A stretch of DNA of 6,547 nucleotides from Balneolia bacterium. GTDB lineage: Bacteria; Bacteroidota; Rhodothermia; Balneolales; Cyclonatronaceae. The stretch is from positions 1 through 6,547 of the forward strand of contig PXAI01000387.1 in NCBI GenBank assembly GCA_003567135.1, written 5' to 3'. Shown piece after piece: positions 1-6,547 of this stretch. A program made the position numbers and the translations under genes. The notes under the pieces are model-generated. The model saw only the letters and a program-made list of their open reading frames with translations. It had not been told where the DNA came from and ran no database searches. How positions within the stretch are numbered: the stretch's first letter is position 1; each line of letters starts with the position of its first letter.

Positions 1-2329
1 CCACGTTATTACCAATTGCCTGACCGCCAACTACGATGTTTCTGAGGGCGTCGTCACTGGTAGAGCTAAGGCCTTCGGCTCTGGAGTAGGTTACAGAAAA
101 TTGTCCCTGTGCCCAGTCGCGATAGCGTTTGAAGTAGGTGATTTCGAAACCACGTACCCGGGCGTAATCACCATTAATACGGTAAGAGCGCTCGGTATCA
201 CGGCCGGTTGCATCCTGAATCCGGATTCTCTGGGATGTAATGAAGTCGTATTTATCACGCCAGAAAGCGGTAACGTTAAGCGCATCGTTGGATGTAAGCT
301 GATTACGCATCCCAATTTCGTAAGAAATATCTACCTCAGGATTCAGGTTCGGGTTACCAAGGTTAGCCAGGAATGAACGATCCTGATAAAACGGATCGAG
401 ACCGGCGTAGATGAATCTCGGGTGAGGTACCCGGCTCATGTGCTGGTAATTGAAAAAGAGAACCTGGTTTTCGCGAACCGGGAAACTTACGCCAAGTCTT
501 GGCAGAAGCCTGAATTTGTAGCGCAGGCCAAGAATTTCAGTCGTGCTGTCCAGATAATCCTGACGGATGTTATCCGGGATTGGCGCCAGCGGGTCTTCAA
601 CAAAATTATCTACATATTTACCGGGAGCCCAGTACTCAAAACGGGCGCCGATGTTTGCAATCAAACCCTGGTATCTGATCTGATGCGTTGCCCAGAGTGC
701 ACCACGCTGCGGCTTAACGCGCCAGATATCGGAGGTATCACCAAGGCGGAAACTTTCGGTAAATTCGCCATCGCCAATTTCGATCGGAGCACCGATCCAC
801 GGACGCGTGATATCAATCCACTGATAATCCTGAAACTTCATCTCAAGTCCGGTAACCAGTCTGTGGCTGCGGTCTAAGAAGTGACGCGTGTGCGTTCCGC
901 GGATGGTAATTTCCTCCGCAAAGTGATCGTGCCAGAGCGTGGCGAGACCACCGTTGTTAGCAAATCCGGGACCTGGAAGTACATACTGGAATCCATCCGT
1001 TCCGGGGAAAAGGTTCACCGGAGGCGTAACAATACTTTCAGGATCAAACTCTCCGTCGATCTGCTCAGGACGCCAGTTCATACCATTTACGTCGGTACGA
1101 AGCCTGGTAAACAGGCGGCTGACCTGTATATCATAAAACGCTTTGTTGCTGTAGGTGTGTGTCCACTTTACGTAGCTGAGATTACTGTCGTGTGTGTACA
1201 CGTTGGCATTATCCAGATTTTGCTCGAAAAAGAACTGATATCCCGGACGAACAGAAACGTCGGCTCCGGTAATCTGAAGCATCCGCGTGTTCTGGTTCAC
1301 AGTAATTGAACGATTGTACGCCGCTTCAAGCCTCATAGTGGGCTTTATACGGTAGGTCAGTTTGAACATCCCGCTCCAGCGGCTGTCCTGTCTCGGTGAC
1401 CAGAATTCAGTGTCGTAAAGCGATGTTCTGATCTGATCGGCGGTTGTTCCGTAAAACTCATCCGTGAGGAAAACCTGGCCTGAGAAAAAGAACTTGAGGT
1501 TATCCACGATCTGGGTCGGGCCGCCGAAGGTGAGTTCGTAAACATCGGTATTGAAGTTGCTTGAACGGCTGCTCGGGCCAAAGAAGTTATCCCTTTTGTG
1601 AGTAAACGTACCCCGGTAATTTTCGCCGCCTTCCTGAGTACGAACAGAAATAACGCCTGAGGTCACATCCCCGAATTCGGCATCCACACCGCCGGTAATA
1701 ACCTCTACATTACTGAACGCGTTGGCACCAAGATCGATACCAAAACCTGTACCGGCCAGCGGATCCTGCGCGGAAACACCATCAATAACAAAACCGGTTT
1801 CGTATGAACGGCCACCGCGGATAAATACACCTGAAGGATCGCGGATTACACCGGCCTGCTGGCCAACGATTTCATCCACACGTCTTACAGGCGCTGCCGC
1901 GATCTGATCCCGGCCGACATTTGTGGATGAAGATGATCTTTCAATATCAAAAATCGGGGCTGTACCAATCACCACGACCTCATCTCCTACAGAAAGCGGA
2001 ACTTCGCCAAGTTCGATGTTCAGCTCGGTTGTTTCGCCTGCACGAACCACAACTTCGGTAATAAGCTGGCGCTCATAGCCAATATAACTCACTTCAAGAG
2101 TGTATTCCCCCGGGCGGATTCCGCGGATCGTGTAATTTCCGTCGATGTCTGTTGCTGCACCAAACGTAGTTCCTCTGATGATCACGTTCACGCCAATGAG
2201 GCTTTCACGCGTATCCCTGTCAAGGACTTGCCCGCTAATATTTCCGCGGTTATCATCCTGCGCCTGCAGAATTGTAAAGGGAAATAAGATCAGTAGTATC
2301 AGGATTAAAACGGTACCGGTTTTTCTCAT
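1..2329 (-). CDS. TonB-dependent outer-membrane receptor with carboxypeptidase-regulatory-like N-terminal domain (3' end outside window)
   Basis: The frame opens at ATG 2329-2327 and stays open for 776 codons to the left edge, so the C-terminal part of the barrel is missing. Residues 1-24 form a signal peptide (MRK, a long Ile/Leu-rich core, then LQAQ), with likely cleavage near LQA|Q. Residues about 30-110 match the carboxypeptidase-D regulatory-like beta-sandwich (ISGQVLDRDT, GVNVIIRGT, TDIDGNYTIRGIRPGEY, SYIGYE). After DEVVVIGTAP, residues about 116-232 form the plug (DEIVGQQAGV, FIRGGRSYETGFVIDGV, NVEVITGGVDAEFGDVTSGVISV). The remainder alternates aromatic-rich beta strands and includes the barrel signatures LGNPNLNPEVDISYEIG (about 657-673) and VRGFEITYFKR. 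The family imports large or scarce substrates across the outer membrane using TonB-ExbBD energy. The substrate is not predictable here. The start lies 58 bases after the lipoprotein stop, with no terminator between them and no obvious Shine-Dalgarno, so co-transcription with the lipoprotein is likely. No SusD-like partner is visible, though one could lie beyond the left edge. The family call is firm; specificity is unknown. Confidence 0.95.
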   Translation of the reverse strand, partial: MRKTGTVLILILLILFPFTILQAQDDNRGNISGQVLDRDTRESLIGVNVIIRGTTFGAATDIDGNYTIRGIRPGEYTLEVSYIGYERQLITEVVVRAGETTELNIELGEVPLSVGDEVVVIGTAPIFDIERSSSSTNVGRDQIAAAPVRRVDEIVGQQAGVIRDPSGVFIRGGRSYETGFVIDGVSAQDPLAGTGFGIDLGANAFSNVEVITGGVDAEFGDVTSGVISVRTQEGGENYRGTFTHKRDNFFGPSSRSSNFNTDVYELTFGGPTQIVDNLKFFFSGQVFLTDEFYGTTADQIRTSLYDTEFWSPRQDSRWSGMFKLTYRIKPTMRLEAAYNRSITVNQNTRMLQITGADVSVRPGYQFFFEQNLDNANVYTHDSNLSYVKWTHTYSNKAFYDIQVSRLFTRLRTDVNGMNWRPEQIDGEFDPESIVTPPVNLFPGTDGFQYVLPGPGFANNGGLATLWHDHFAEEITIRGTHTRHFLDRSHRLVTGLEMKFQDYQWIDITRPWIGAPIEIGDGEFTESFRLGDTSDIWRVKPQRGALWATHQIRYQGLIANIGARFEYWAPGKYVDNFVEDPLAPIPDNIRQDYLDSTTEILGLRYKFRLLPRLGVSFPVRENQVLFFNYQHMSRVPHPRFIYAGLDPFYQDRSFLANLGNPNLNPEVDISYEIGMRNQLTSNDALNVTAFWRDKYDFITSQRIRIQDATGRDTERSYRINGDYARVRGFEITYFKRYRDWAQGQFSVTYSRAEGLSSTSDDALRNIVVGGQAIGNNV

Positions 2330-2387
2330 ATCAGGTAACTTGTATTTATGAATCAGGCGTCGGTTGCCTTCATATCAAACTGTCAAA

Positions 2388-3875
2388 TTAATTCGATGAA
2401 AACCCAAGTTCATCAAGGACCATCTGCGCCAGGAAATCCGCGAGATTCTGATTGTTTTCAAAATCGCGCATATCCAGTGCAAAGTATATCATATTATCGT
2501 CGGCGCTTCGTGCAGCCACGATACTGTTCCCGTCGAAGGGAGCTGAACCCCCTGTAAGCAGGCTTAATCTGAAGGTAGCCTGGTAGAGCGGCTGAGCGCC
2601 CGGCGCTACCTGTATCGGAGGCCTGTTTTGCAGGTTACTTGCCAGCTGCAGCTCAGGACCGCTGAAGCCTCCGACCGGAAGCACGGGTTCGTTCCGTACA
2701 ACAATAAAGTTGTTCGCCTCGGTTGGCCTTGGCGTCATTCTTGTTACAGGAAGAAAGTTGAACACGCCTTCATCGGGAGTCAGGAATTTGGAAGGGATGT
2801 TCAGGAACATCTTCCCTCCGTTTTCAAAAAACTGTTCGGTAATCTCAAGGGCGTATACAATGTTGCGGTCAAGGTCATTGGAAACCCAGTAGATGTAATC
2901 CCAGTACGCGAGCGTCTGGTTTACGGTCGGGGTGGTTACGCTTGGGAAAGCCTGCGTAAACGGAACCTTGAATCCGCCGGCAACAACGCCATCGGAGATA
3001 TCGATGTAATCATATTCAGTAATCCCGGCATTTGCCAGGAGATTCTGATGAAGAGTAGCAGCGGCTTCCGTGTTTGTACTGTAATCATTCAGGAATAAAA
3101 TGCGGGATGTCTGGCGCTTCAGGTGCCAGGTAATTTCATCTACTTCACTGCGGGCATCGGCCTGATCCACCGCGCGGAGATAAAATGTGTTATCGCTGTC
3201 GAGCTGAACATTATCCAGTAAAACATCTGTTGCCTGGAAGGTCTGCCCGGTATGTACCCTGAACTGCGGGTTCGTATCCCCGTTTTCAAGCACAAGGTTG
3301 ATAAAATTGACGCCTATCGGAAGTACCTTCCATGCGTCAGCTGCGGTAGTATCATTCAGGGCAATTTCAATATCGCGGAGATTTTCCTCGCCATCCGCAT
3401 CGCTGATTGACCAGCCGAAGTTGGCAATATTATAGGTCGTATCGGATACGGAAACGTTACGGTCGAATGTGGCAACCGGCGGGGTGTTAACAATCTGAAA
3501 AACTACGGATGCGGGTTCGGCTGAGGCAAGACCCTCATTGTCGATGGCACGAACAAAAAACTCAACATCACCGGTTTGTTCGCCGGGTTCGATTGGTAAA
3601 ACGAAAACGCTGTCGGTTCGGGTAGTGAATGTCCAGCCGGACGGATCATCAATGGCGAATTCATAGCCTACAACATAACCGTCGGGGTCGCTTCCCCACC
3701 ACCGGATATGAACCTGGCTTGAAAGCCTGTTTTCACTTCTGTCAACGCTTTCAACGGATAAAAAAACTAATGGGGGCTGATTTTCATTGAGATCGCCCTG
3801 CACACCAGTATCACAGGATGTGAGAAAGAAAAAGCCGGATAGAAAAAGTACGAGTATTAGCGCGCGATACAGCAT
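2388..3875 (-). CDS. Lipoprotein with two Ig/FnIII-like domains and a C-terminal GATase1-like alpha/beta domain; function unknown
   Basis: This is a complete 495-residue gene with ATG at 3875 and TAA at 2388-2390. Residues 1-20 are a lipoprotein signal peptide ending in the lipobox LTSC, so Cys21 should be acylated and the protein anchored to a membrane, probably the outer one. Residues about 33-129 look like an Ig/FnIII-type sandwich (IRWWGSDPDGYVVGYEFAID, then FFVRAIDNEG). Residues about 131-253 look like a second one (FGWSISDADGEENL, then FYLRAVDQAD). From about 257 the pattern changes to alternating beta strands and helices: ILFLNDY, WDYIYWVSND, a helix, FFENGGKMFLNIPSKF, and a final NMIYFALDMRDFENN plus helix. 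This resembles the class I glutamine-amidotransferase-like fold common in Bacteroidota surface proteins, but that is my fold-level inference. I see no cysteine after Cys21, so a Cys-dependent amidotransferase is excluded. The gene sits just downstream of a terminator and 58 bases ahead of the TonB-dependent receptor, so it probably serves as an accessory to that transporter. Lipoprotein status is well supported; function is not recognised. Confidence 0.88.
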   Translation of the reverse strand: MLYRALILVLFLSGFFFLTSCDTGVQGDLNENQPPLVFLSVESVDRSENRLSSQVHIRWWGSDPDGYVVGYEFAIDDPSGWTFTTRTDSVFVLPIEPGEQTGDVEFFVRAIDNEGLASAEPASVVFQIVNTPPVATFDRNVSVSDTTYNIANFGWSISDADGEENLRDIEIALNDTTAADAWKVLPIGVNFINLVLENGDTNPQFRVHTGQTFQATDVLLDNVQLDSDNTFYLRAVDQADARSEVDEITWHLKRQTSRILFLNDYSTNTEAAATLHQNLLANAGITEYDYIDISDGVVAGGFKVPFTQAFPSVTTPTVNQTLAYWDYIYWVSNDLDRNIVYALEITEQFFENGGKMFLNIPSKFLTPDEGVFNFLPVTRMTPRPTEANNFIVVRNEPVLPVGGFSGPELQLASNLQNRPPIQVAPGAQPLYQATFRLSLLTGGSAPFDGNSIVAARSADDNMIYFALDMRDFENNQNLADFLAQMVLDELGFSSN

Positions 3876-3898
3876 AAGTGCCTGAATCTGATAACGGT

Positions 3899-3938
3899 AA
3901 AAAATAATCTGCCGGAGGCACTGTCGCCTCCGGCAGAT
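3899..3938 (-). terminator. Rho-independent terminator after the T9SS protein gene
   Basis: On the minus strand a perfect 13-bp stem (ATCTGCCGGAGGC with GCCTCCGGCAGAT, arms at 3926-3938 and 3907-3919) encloses the 6-base loop GACAGT. It is followed after UA by six U residues (A-run 3899-3904 on the plus strand). It begins 15 bases past the TAA at 3954 and ends 23 bases before the lipoprotein start at 3875. There is no U-run on the other side, so it acts in the minus direction only. Because it is so close to the next start codon, it may also act as a leaky attenuator within a longer operon. Confidence 0.9.
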
Positions 3939-3953
3939 GTAAATGGACTTGGT

Positions 3954-6547
3954 TTACTTAACAAGCATCATCTTGTTGGTCCGCACTGTATTGCCTGCTT
4001 CGAGGCGATACAGATACATACCGGATGAGAGCCTTGATGCATCGAAATGCACGGTATGGTAACCGGCCTGACGCACCTCATTAACCAGAGTAGCTACACG
4101 CTGACCCAGGATATTGAACACTTCGAGGCGAACCTGAGTCTGCTCAGGAAGGCCGAACTGGATGTTCGTAGTTGGGTTGAACGGGTTAGGATAGTTCTGG
4201 CTGAGCTCAACTCTGCGTGGCAGATCTGTATTATCATCCAGATTTGAAGCCACATCACGGCCGATAATAATCAGACGGGATACCGGCTCAAAGAACGGAG
4301 CCACGCCCTGCGGGTTAGAGAAAAGGCTAACCTGAACTGAATCGGTATCATCATAGGCGAATACGGTCCATCTCAGGCGGATAGCATCCGGGTTACCTGC
4401 TTCCGTGAGAAGAGCATCAAGCGCTTCGTATGGAAGGGTTACCTGCGTTGCCTCACCACCTTCATCGGCATCAAAAACTGCAACAGGATCTGAGAATGAA
4501 TCATCTGTTTCAGCGAACGCGAGCCACTTGTAGGTCACGTCGTTGCCATCGTATGAGAACGTGCCATCCCATGTAGCCACAAGATCAACCGCATTTGGAT
4601 CACTTGGGTCGGTTGGGATATCAACCGCGAGGCCCGGATTCGGATCACCGAGAGAGAACTCACGTGACGGGAATGTCCAGTCGTCACCAATAAGGTCGAA
4701 CATGCCTCTTGGAATCAGCTTCTGGTTGCTGAACGAGAAGTGTACAACACCGGTAACTGAATCCATCATGTTACCAACTTTCACATTTCTGTTGAGATCA
4801 ACAGGAAGTGTGAAGCGGTCATCACCGGCAGCAAGATTTGCGTTCAGGTCGTCGTTGATACGAAAACCGTTGCCGGGTGCAGGAAATCCGTCATCACCTT
4901 CAGAACCGATCTCCCACTCACCGAAGTCAGACGGGCTGTCAGCCTGGTCGTTGATGATCATCACGTTTTCGAGGCGTACAATCATTCCTTCCCACTCTTT
5001 GGTAGGTGCGGAAAGCTGCTGGGTGGTTACAACCGGAATAAGCGCTTCGTAATCCGCATTTGAGCTAACGACGTTAAACTCATACTCAGTAAGGAAGTTT
5101 ACACCAAAATCCTGGGCAACTTCACCCTGAGTGATCTGGATGACATCACCTCTGCTGAGCGCACGGCTTGCGTCGGTTCCGCGAAGGAAAATACCGCTCC
5201 ACTCTTCGTTGGAGTCGTGTACGATAATCATTTTATCATCCACATCGGCAACTACGGTAGCTTCGATATCCATCGGAAGCATGCCAAGTCCCTGAATCGG
5301 GCTCGGGCCGCGAGTTCCGTCAGCTGTTCTCTGGATAGTTCTGATACTGCTTACCGTACCGCCTTCCAGAACGAGGAATGATTCGGTTCCTGAAGCCGGG
5401 AAGCTGAGCGTAATACCGGTATTTGACAGGGCATCGATGCTGAAGTTTACAACATCGGTGTCCTCAAATCCGGGGAATGAGTATGTATAGGTATCGCCGG
5501 CAGCATCCATAGGTTCAGATACTACATCGCCACCGTTAACGCTGTAATTAACTGTTACGGAAGCAATTTCAATTCCTTCACCCTGTGGGACTACATCCAG
5601 GCCGATTTCAACGTTTTCGCCCGGCTCAGGAATTGAGTTTGAAATAGAGAAGTTCTCAAGTGAGAAAAGGAAACCGAGATCCTCAAGGTCAACCGGCCAT
5701 CCGTCGGGCTCAAGACGCACTTCATTACCTTCATCGTCAATAATCCAGAGTACACCATCATCCCAGGGTACAATGTGGAATGAGTAACGGCCGTCGGCAA
5801 CGCGCTCATCAAAGTTATCCAGAACCATAAAGCCCTGAACGTTGGCGAGTGTACCGGAAGCCGGAGCTACGAAACGTCCGTCTTCAGGACGACGGTAGTT
5901 GTAACCGGTACGGTATGTGGTGCGGTCGTTACGGTAACGAAGCGAGATATCGCGGTTAAACAGAAGCATACCGCCTTCGTTGAGGCTCCACTGCGGACGC
6001 CCGTTCGGCGGATCCTGCGAAATGGTAACGAATACGGCATTTTCCAGACGCACGAACTGAGCGTGGTAGTCTGAATAATTTTCCATGTTGGTCGCATAGC
6101 TGTCGCCGATCTGTACGTTCAGGTCAGCAGCAGTTACGGTCATAGGCTCCAGAAGCGGGTCGTAACGCTCGAGAAGGCCGTCTGCTTCGAGATCGAAGGT
6201 AATATCGTTAACGGCAGTTGGAGAAAACTGAGCAACTGCGTTAAAGAACGTCAGCTGGCCGGTTACTTCAATTACGTTACCGTAGGTACTGTTTTCAAGA
6301 AGGGTCACATCAGATGATACGATCTGCATTGCCATTCCTTCACGGCCCATTTCCACGGCGTTGGTATCAACTACAAAAACGTGAATACGCCCAATAGAGT
6401 CGTTCCCTTCGTTATAGGATGCAAGACCGGAGTTTCTTGGATATCCAACTACTCTGGCAACAAAACGAACATCCTCGCCAACGAGCGGATGGTCTGGCAG
6501 ACCTTCTTCCGTAGCAGGCATCTGTTCATAGGTGTTCAGATCACGAA
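3954..6547 (-). CDS. T9SS type A sorting-domain surface protein with duplicated OB-fold-like modules and a SusE-like domain (5' end outside window)
   Basis: The frame is open to the right edge: RDLNTYEQ precedes the first Met at 6521, so that Met is probably internal, and the signal peptide should lie just outside. Numbering from that Met: residues about 14-255 form a beta-rich module with OB-fold-like character (VRFVARVVGYP, GRIHVFVVDT, EGMAMQIV, GNVIEVTGQL, FVRLENAVFV). About 296-386 is an Ig-like sandwich. About 412-610 is a second OB-like module (IIVHDSNEEWSGIFLRG, GDVIQITQGE, IVRLENVMII, KLIPRGMFDL). About 645-735 resembles the SusE N-terminal domain (VTYKWLAFAE, LDALLTEAGNPDAIRLRWTVFAYDD). 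Residues 771-855 are a textbook T9SS type A tail (LSQNYPNPFNPTT, VFNILGQRVATL, LSSGMYLYRLEAGN, ending KMMLVK). The tail routes the protein through the outer membrane; it is normally removed and the cargo is released or surface-anchored. No catalytic motif was recognised and I see no cysteines. By hand count there are about 135 Asp/Glu against about 50 Lys/Arg. The role is inferred to be ligand binding at the surface for the neighbouring receptor; the sorting call is firm. Confidence 0.93.
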   Translation of the reverse strand, partial: RDLNTYEQMPATEEGLPDHPLVGEDVRFVARVVGYPRNSGLASYNEGNDSIGRIHVFVVDTNAVEMGREGMAMQIVSSDVTLLENSTYGNVIEVTGQLTFFNAVAQFSPTAVNDITFDLEADGLLERYDPLLEPMTVTAADLNVQIGDSYATNMENYSDYHAQFVRLENAVFVTISQDPPNGRPQWSLNEGGMLLFNRDISLRYRNDRTTYRTGYNYRRPEDGRFVAPASGTLANVQGFMVLDNFDERVADGRYSFHIVPWDDGVLWIIDDEGNEVRLEPDGWPVDLEDLGFLFSLENFSISNSIPEPGENVEIGLDVVPQGEGIEIASVTVNYSVNGGDVVSEPMDAAGDTYTYSFPGFEDTDVVNFSIDALSNTGITLSFPASGTESFLVLEGGTVSSIRTIQRTADGTRGPSPIQGLGMLPMDIEATVVADVDDKMIIVHDSNEEWSGIFLRGTDASRALSRGDVIQITQGEVAQDFGVNFLTEYEFNVVSSNADYEALIPVVTTQQLSAPTKEWEGMIVRLENVMIINDQADSPSDFGEWEIGSEGDDGFPAPGNGFRINDDLNANLAAGDDRFTLPVDLNRNVKVGNMMDSVTGVVHFSFSNQKLIPRGMFDLIGDDWTFPSREFSLGDPNPGLAVDIPTDPSDPNAVDLVATWDGTFSYDGNDVTYKWLAFAETDDSFSDPVAVFDADEGGEATQVTLPYEALDALLTEAGNPDAIRLRWTVFAYDDTDSVQVSLFSNPQGVAPFFEPVSRLIIIGRDVASNLDDNTDLPRRVELSQNYPNPFNPTTNIQFGLPEQTQVRLEVFNILGQRVATLVNEVRQAGYHTVHFDASRLSSGMYLYRLEAGNTVRTNKMMLVK
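4692..5288 (-). repeat. Diverged internal repeat, copy B, in the T9SS protein (OB-fold-like module)
   Basis: This is the second copy, residues about 412-610. It shows MDIEATVVADVDD, IIVHDSNEEWSGIFL, GDVIQITQGE, the anchor IVRLENVMII (VRLEN at 4965-4979), and KLIPRGMFDL. The copy is about 40 residues shorter than copy A and is separated from it by the Ig-like domain. The VRLEN codons differ between the copies (GTG CGT CTG GAA AAT against GTA CGC CTC GAA AAC), which indicates an old duplication. Boundaries are approximate. Confidence 0.55.
5757..6482 (-). repeat. Diverged internal repeat, copy A, in the T9SS protein (OB-fold-like module)
   Basis: This is the first copy of a diverged protein-level duplication, residues about 14-255 counted from Met 6521. 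In order it carries a strand such as DVRFVARVVGY, a 'VFVVDT...GMAMQI' strand pair, GNVIEVTGQL, the anchor FVRLENAVFV (VRLEN at 6039-6053), and a terminal FHIVPWDD. Each element has a counterpart in the same order in copy B. The boundaries are approximate, and the relation is visible only in the protein, not as a DNA repeat. Confidence 0.55.

Noticed and set aside
422..1309. Plus-strand open frames of 142-151 codons (422-877 and 881-1309)
   Set aside because: They lie entirely antisense to the TonB-dependent receptor, have no signal, domain or family resemblance, and overlap codons that clearly encode plug or barrel sequence on the other strand.
2330..2387. The 58-base gap before the receptor gene as a promoter or leader peptide: TTGACA near 2386-2381 and a six-codon ATG frame (MKATDA)
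   Set aside because: No matching -10 or -7 element lies at a proper distance from TTGACA, the only hairpin seen has a 4-bp stem, and a six-codon frame is expected by chance.
2628..3098. Plus-strand open frame of 156 codons
   Set aside because: It is antisense to the lipoprotein gene and its composition shows no recognisable protein features; it is a shadow of the minus-strand frame.
3898..3906. TATTTTTTA on the minus strand as a Bacteroidota -7 promoter box (TAnnTTTG-like)
   Set aside because: It is the U-tract of the terminator, and the position 19 bases upstream falls in the hairpin and reads AGGC rather than TTTG.
4543..5052. Plus-strand open frame of 169 codons
   Set aside because: It is antisense to the T9SS protein and its Ser/Pro/Arg-rich composition is typical of a complement frame; no supporting start context was seen.
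6519..6521. ATG at 6521 as the true start of the T9SS protein
   Set aside because: The frame continues upstream to the window edge (RDLNTYEQ) without a stop, and no signal peptide follows this Met, although a T9SS substrate needs one. The real start should lie outside the window.
1..6547. CRISPR arrays, tRNA/rRNA genes, insertion sequences and DNA-level direct repeats
   Set aside because: None was seen on either strand; the window is almost fully explained by three protein genes and one terminator.

Overview
The window looks like a piece of a chromosome from the Bacteroidota/Balneolota/Rhodothermota branch of the FCB group. Three things suggest this: a type IX secretion (T9SS) C-terminal sorting tail with the 'YPNPFNPTT' and 'LSSGMYLYRL' signatures, a TonB-dependent receptor with the N-terminal carboxypeptidase-regulatory-like extension typical of these phyla, and starts without a clear Shine-Dalgarno sequence. 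The 'NPFNPTT' style of tail and the acidic, lysine-poor secreted proteins fit a marine or halophilic Balneolota-type organism best, but that placement is inference.

All coding sequence is on the minus strand, so the genes are read from right to left. (1) Positions 6547 to 3954 hold most of a large T9SS-exported surface protein whose N-terminus lies beyond the right edge. It contains two related OB-fold-like modules, an Ig-like domain between them, a SusE-like domain and the T9SS sorting tail. (2) A strong rho-independent terminator follows at 3899-3938. (3) Positions 3875 to 2388 encode a complete 495-residue lipoprotein with two Ig/FnIII-like domains and a C-terminal alpha/beta domain resembling non-catalytic class I glutamine-amidotransferase-like folds. 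(4) Positions 2329 to 1 encode the first 776 residues of a TonB-dependent outer-membrane receptor, which runs off the left edge. There is no gene-free stretch longer than about 80 bases. No RNA genes, mobile elements or CRISPR arrays were seen.

All three products belong to the outer membrane or cell surface: a secreted, probably surface-anchored binding protein, a lipidated surface or periplasmic-face protein, and an energised import channel. The simplest reading is a surface capture-and-uptake locus that resembles a Sus system in logic but has no SusD-type lipoprotein in view. The substrate cannot be told from the sequence. The terminator between the first gene and the other two suggests that the surface protein is expressed separately from, or more strongly than, the lipoprotein-receptor pair.
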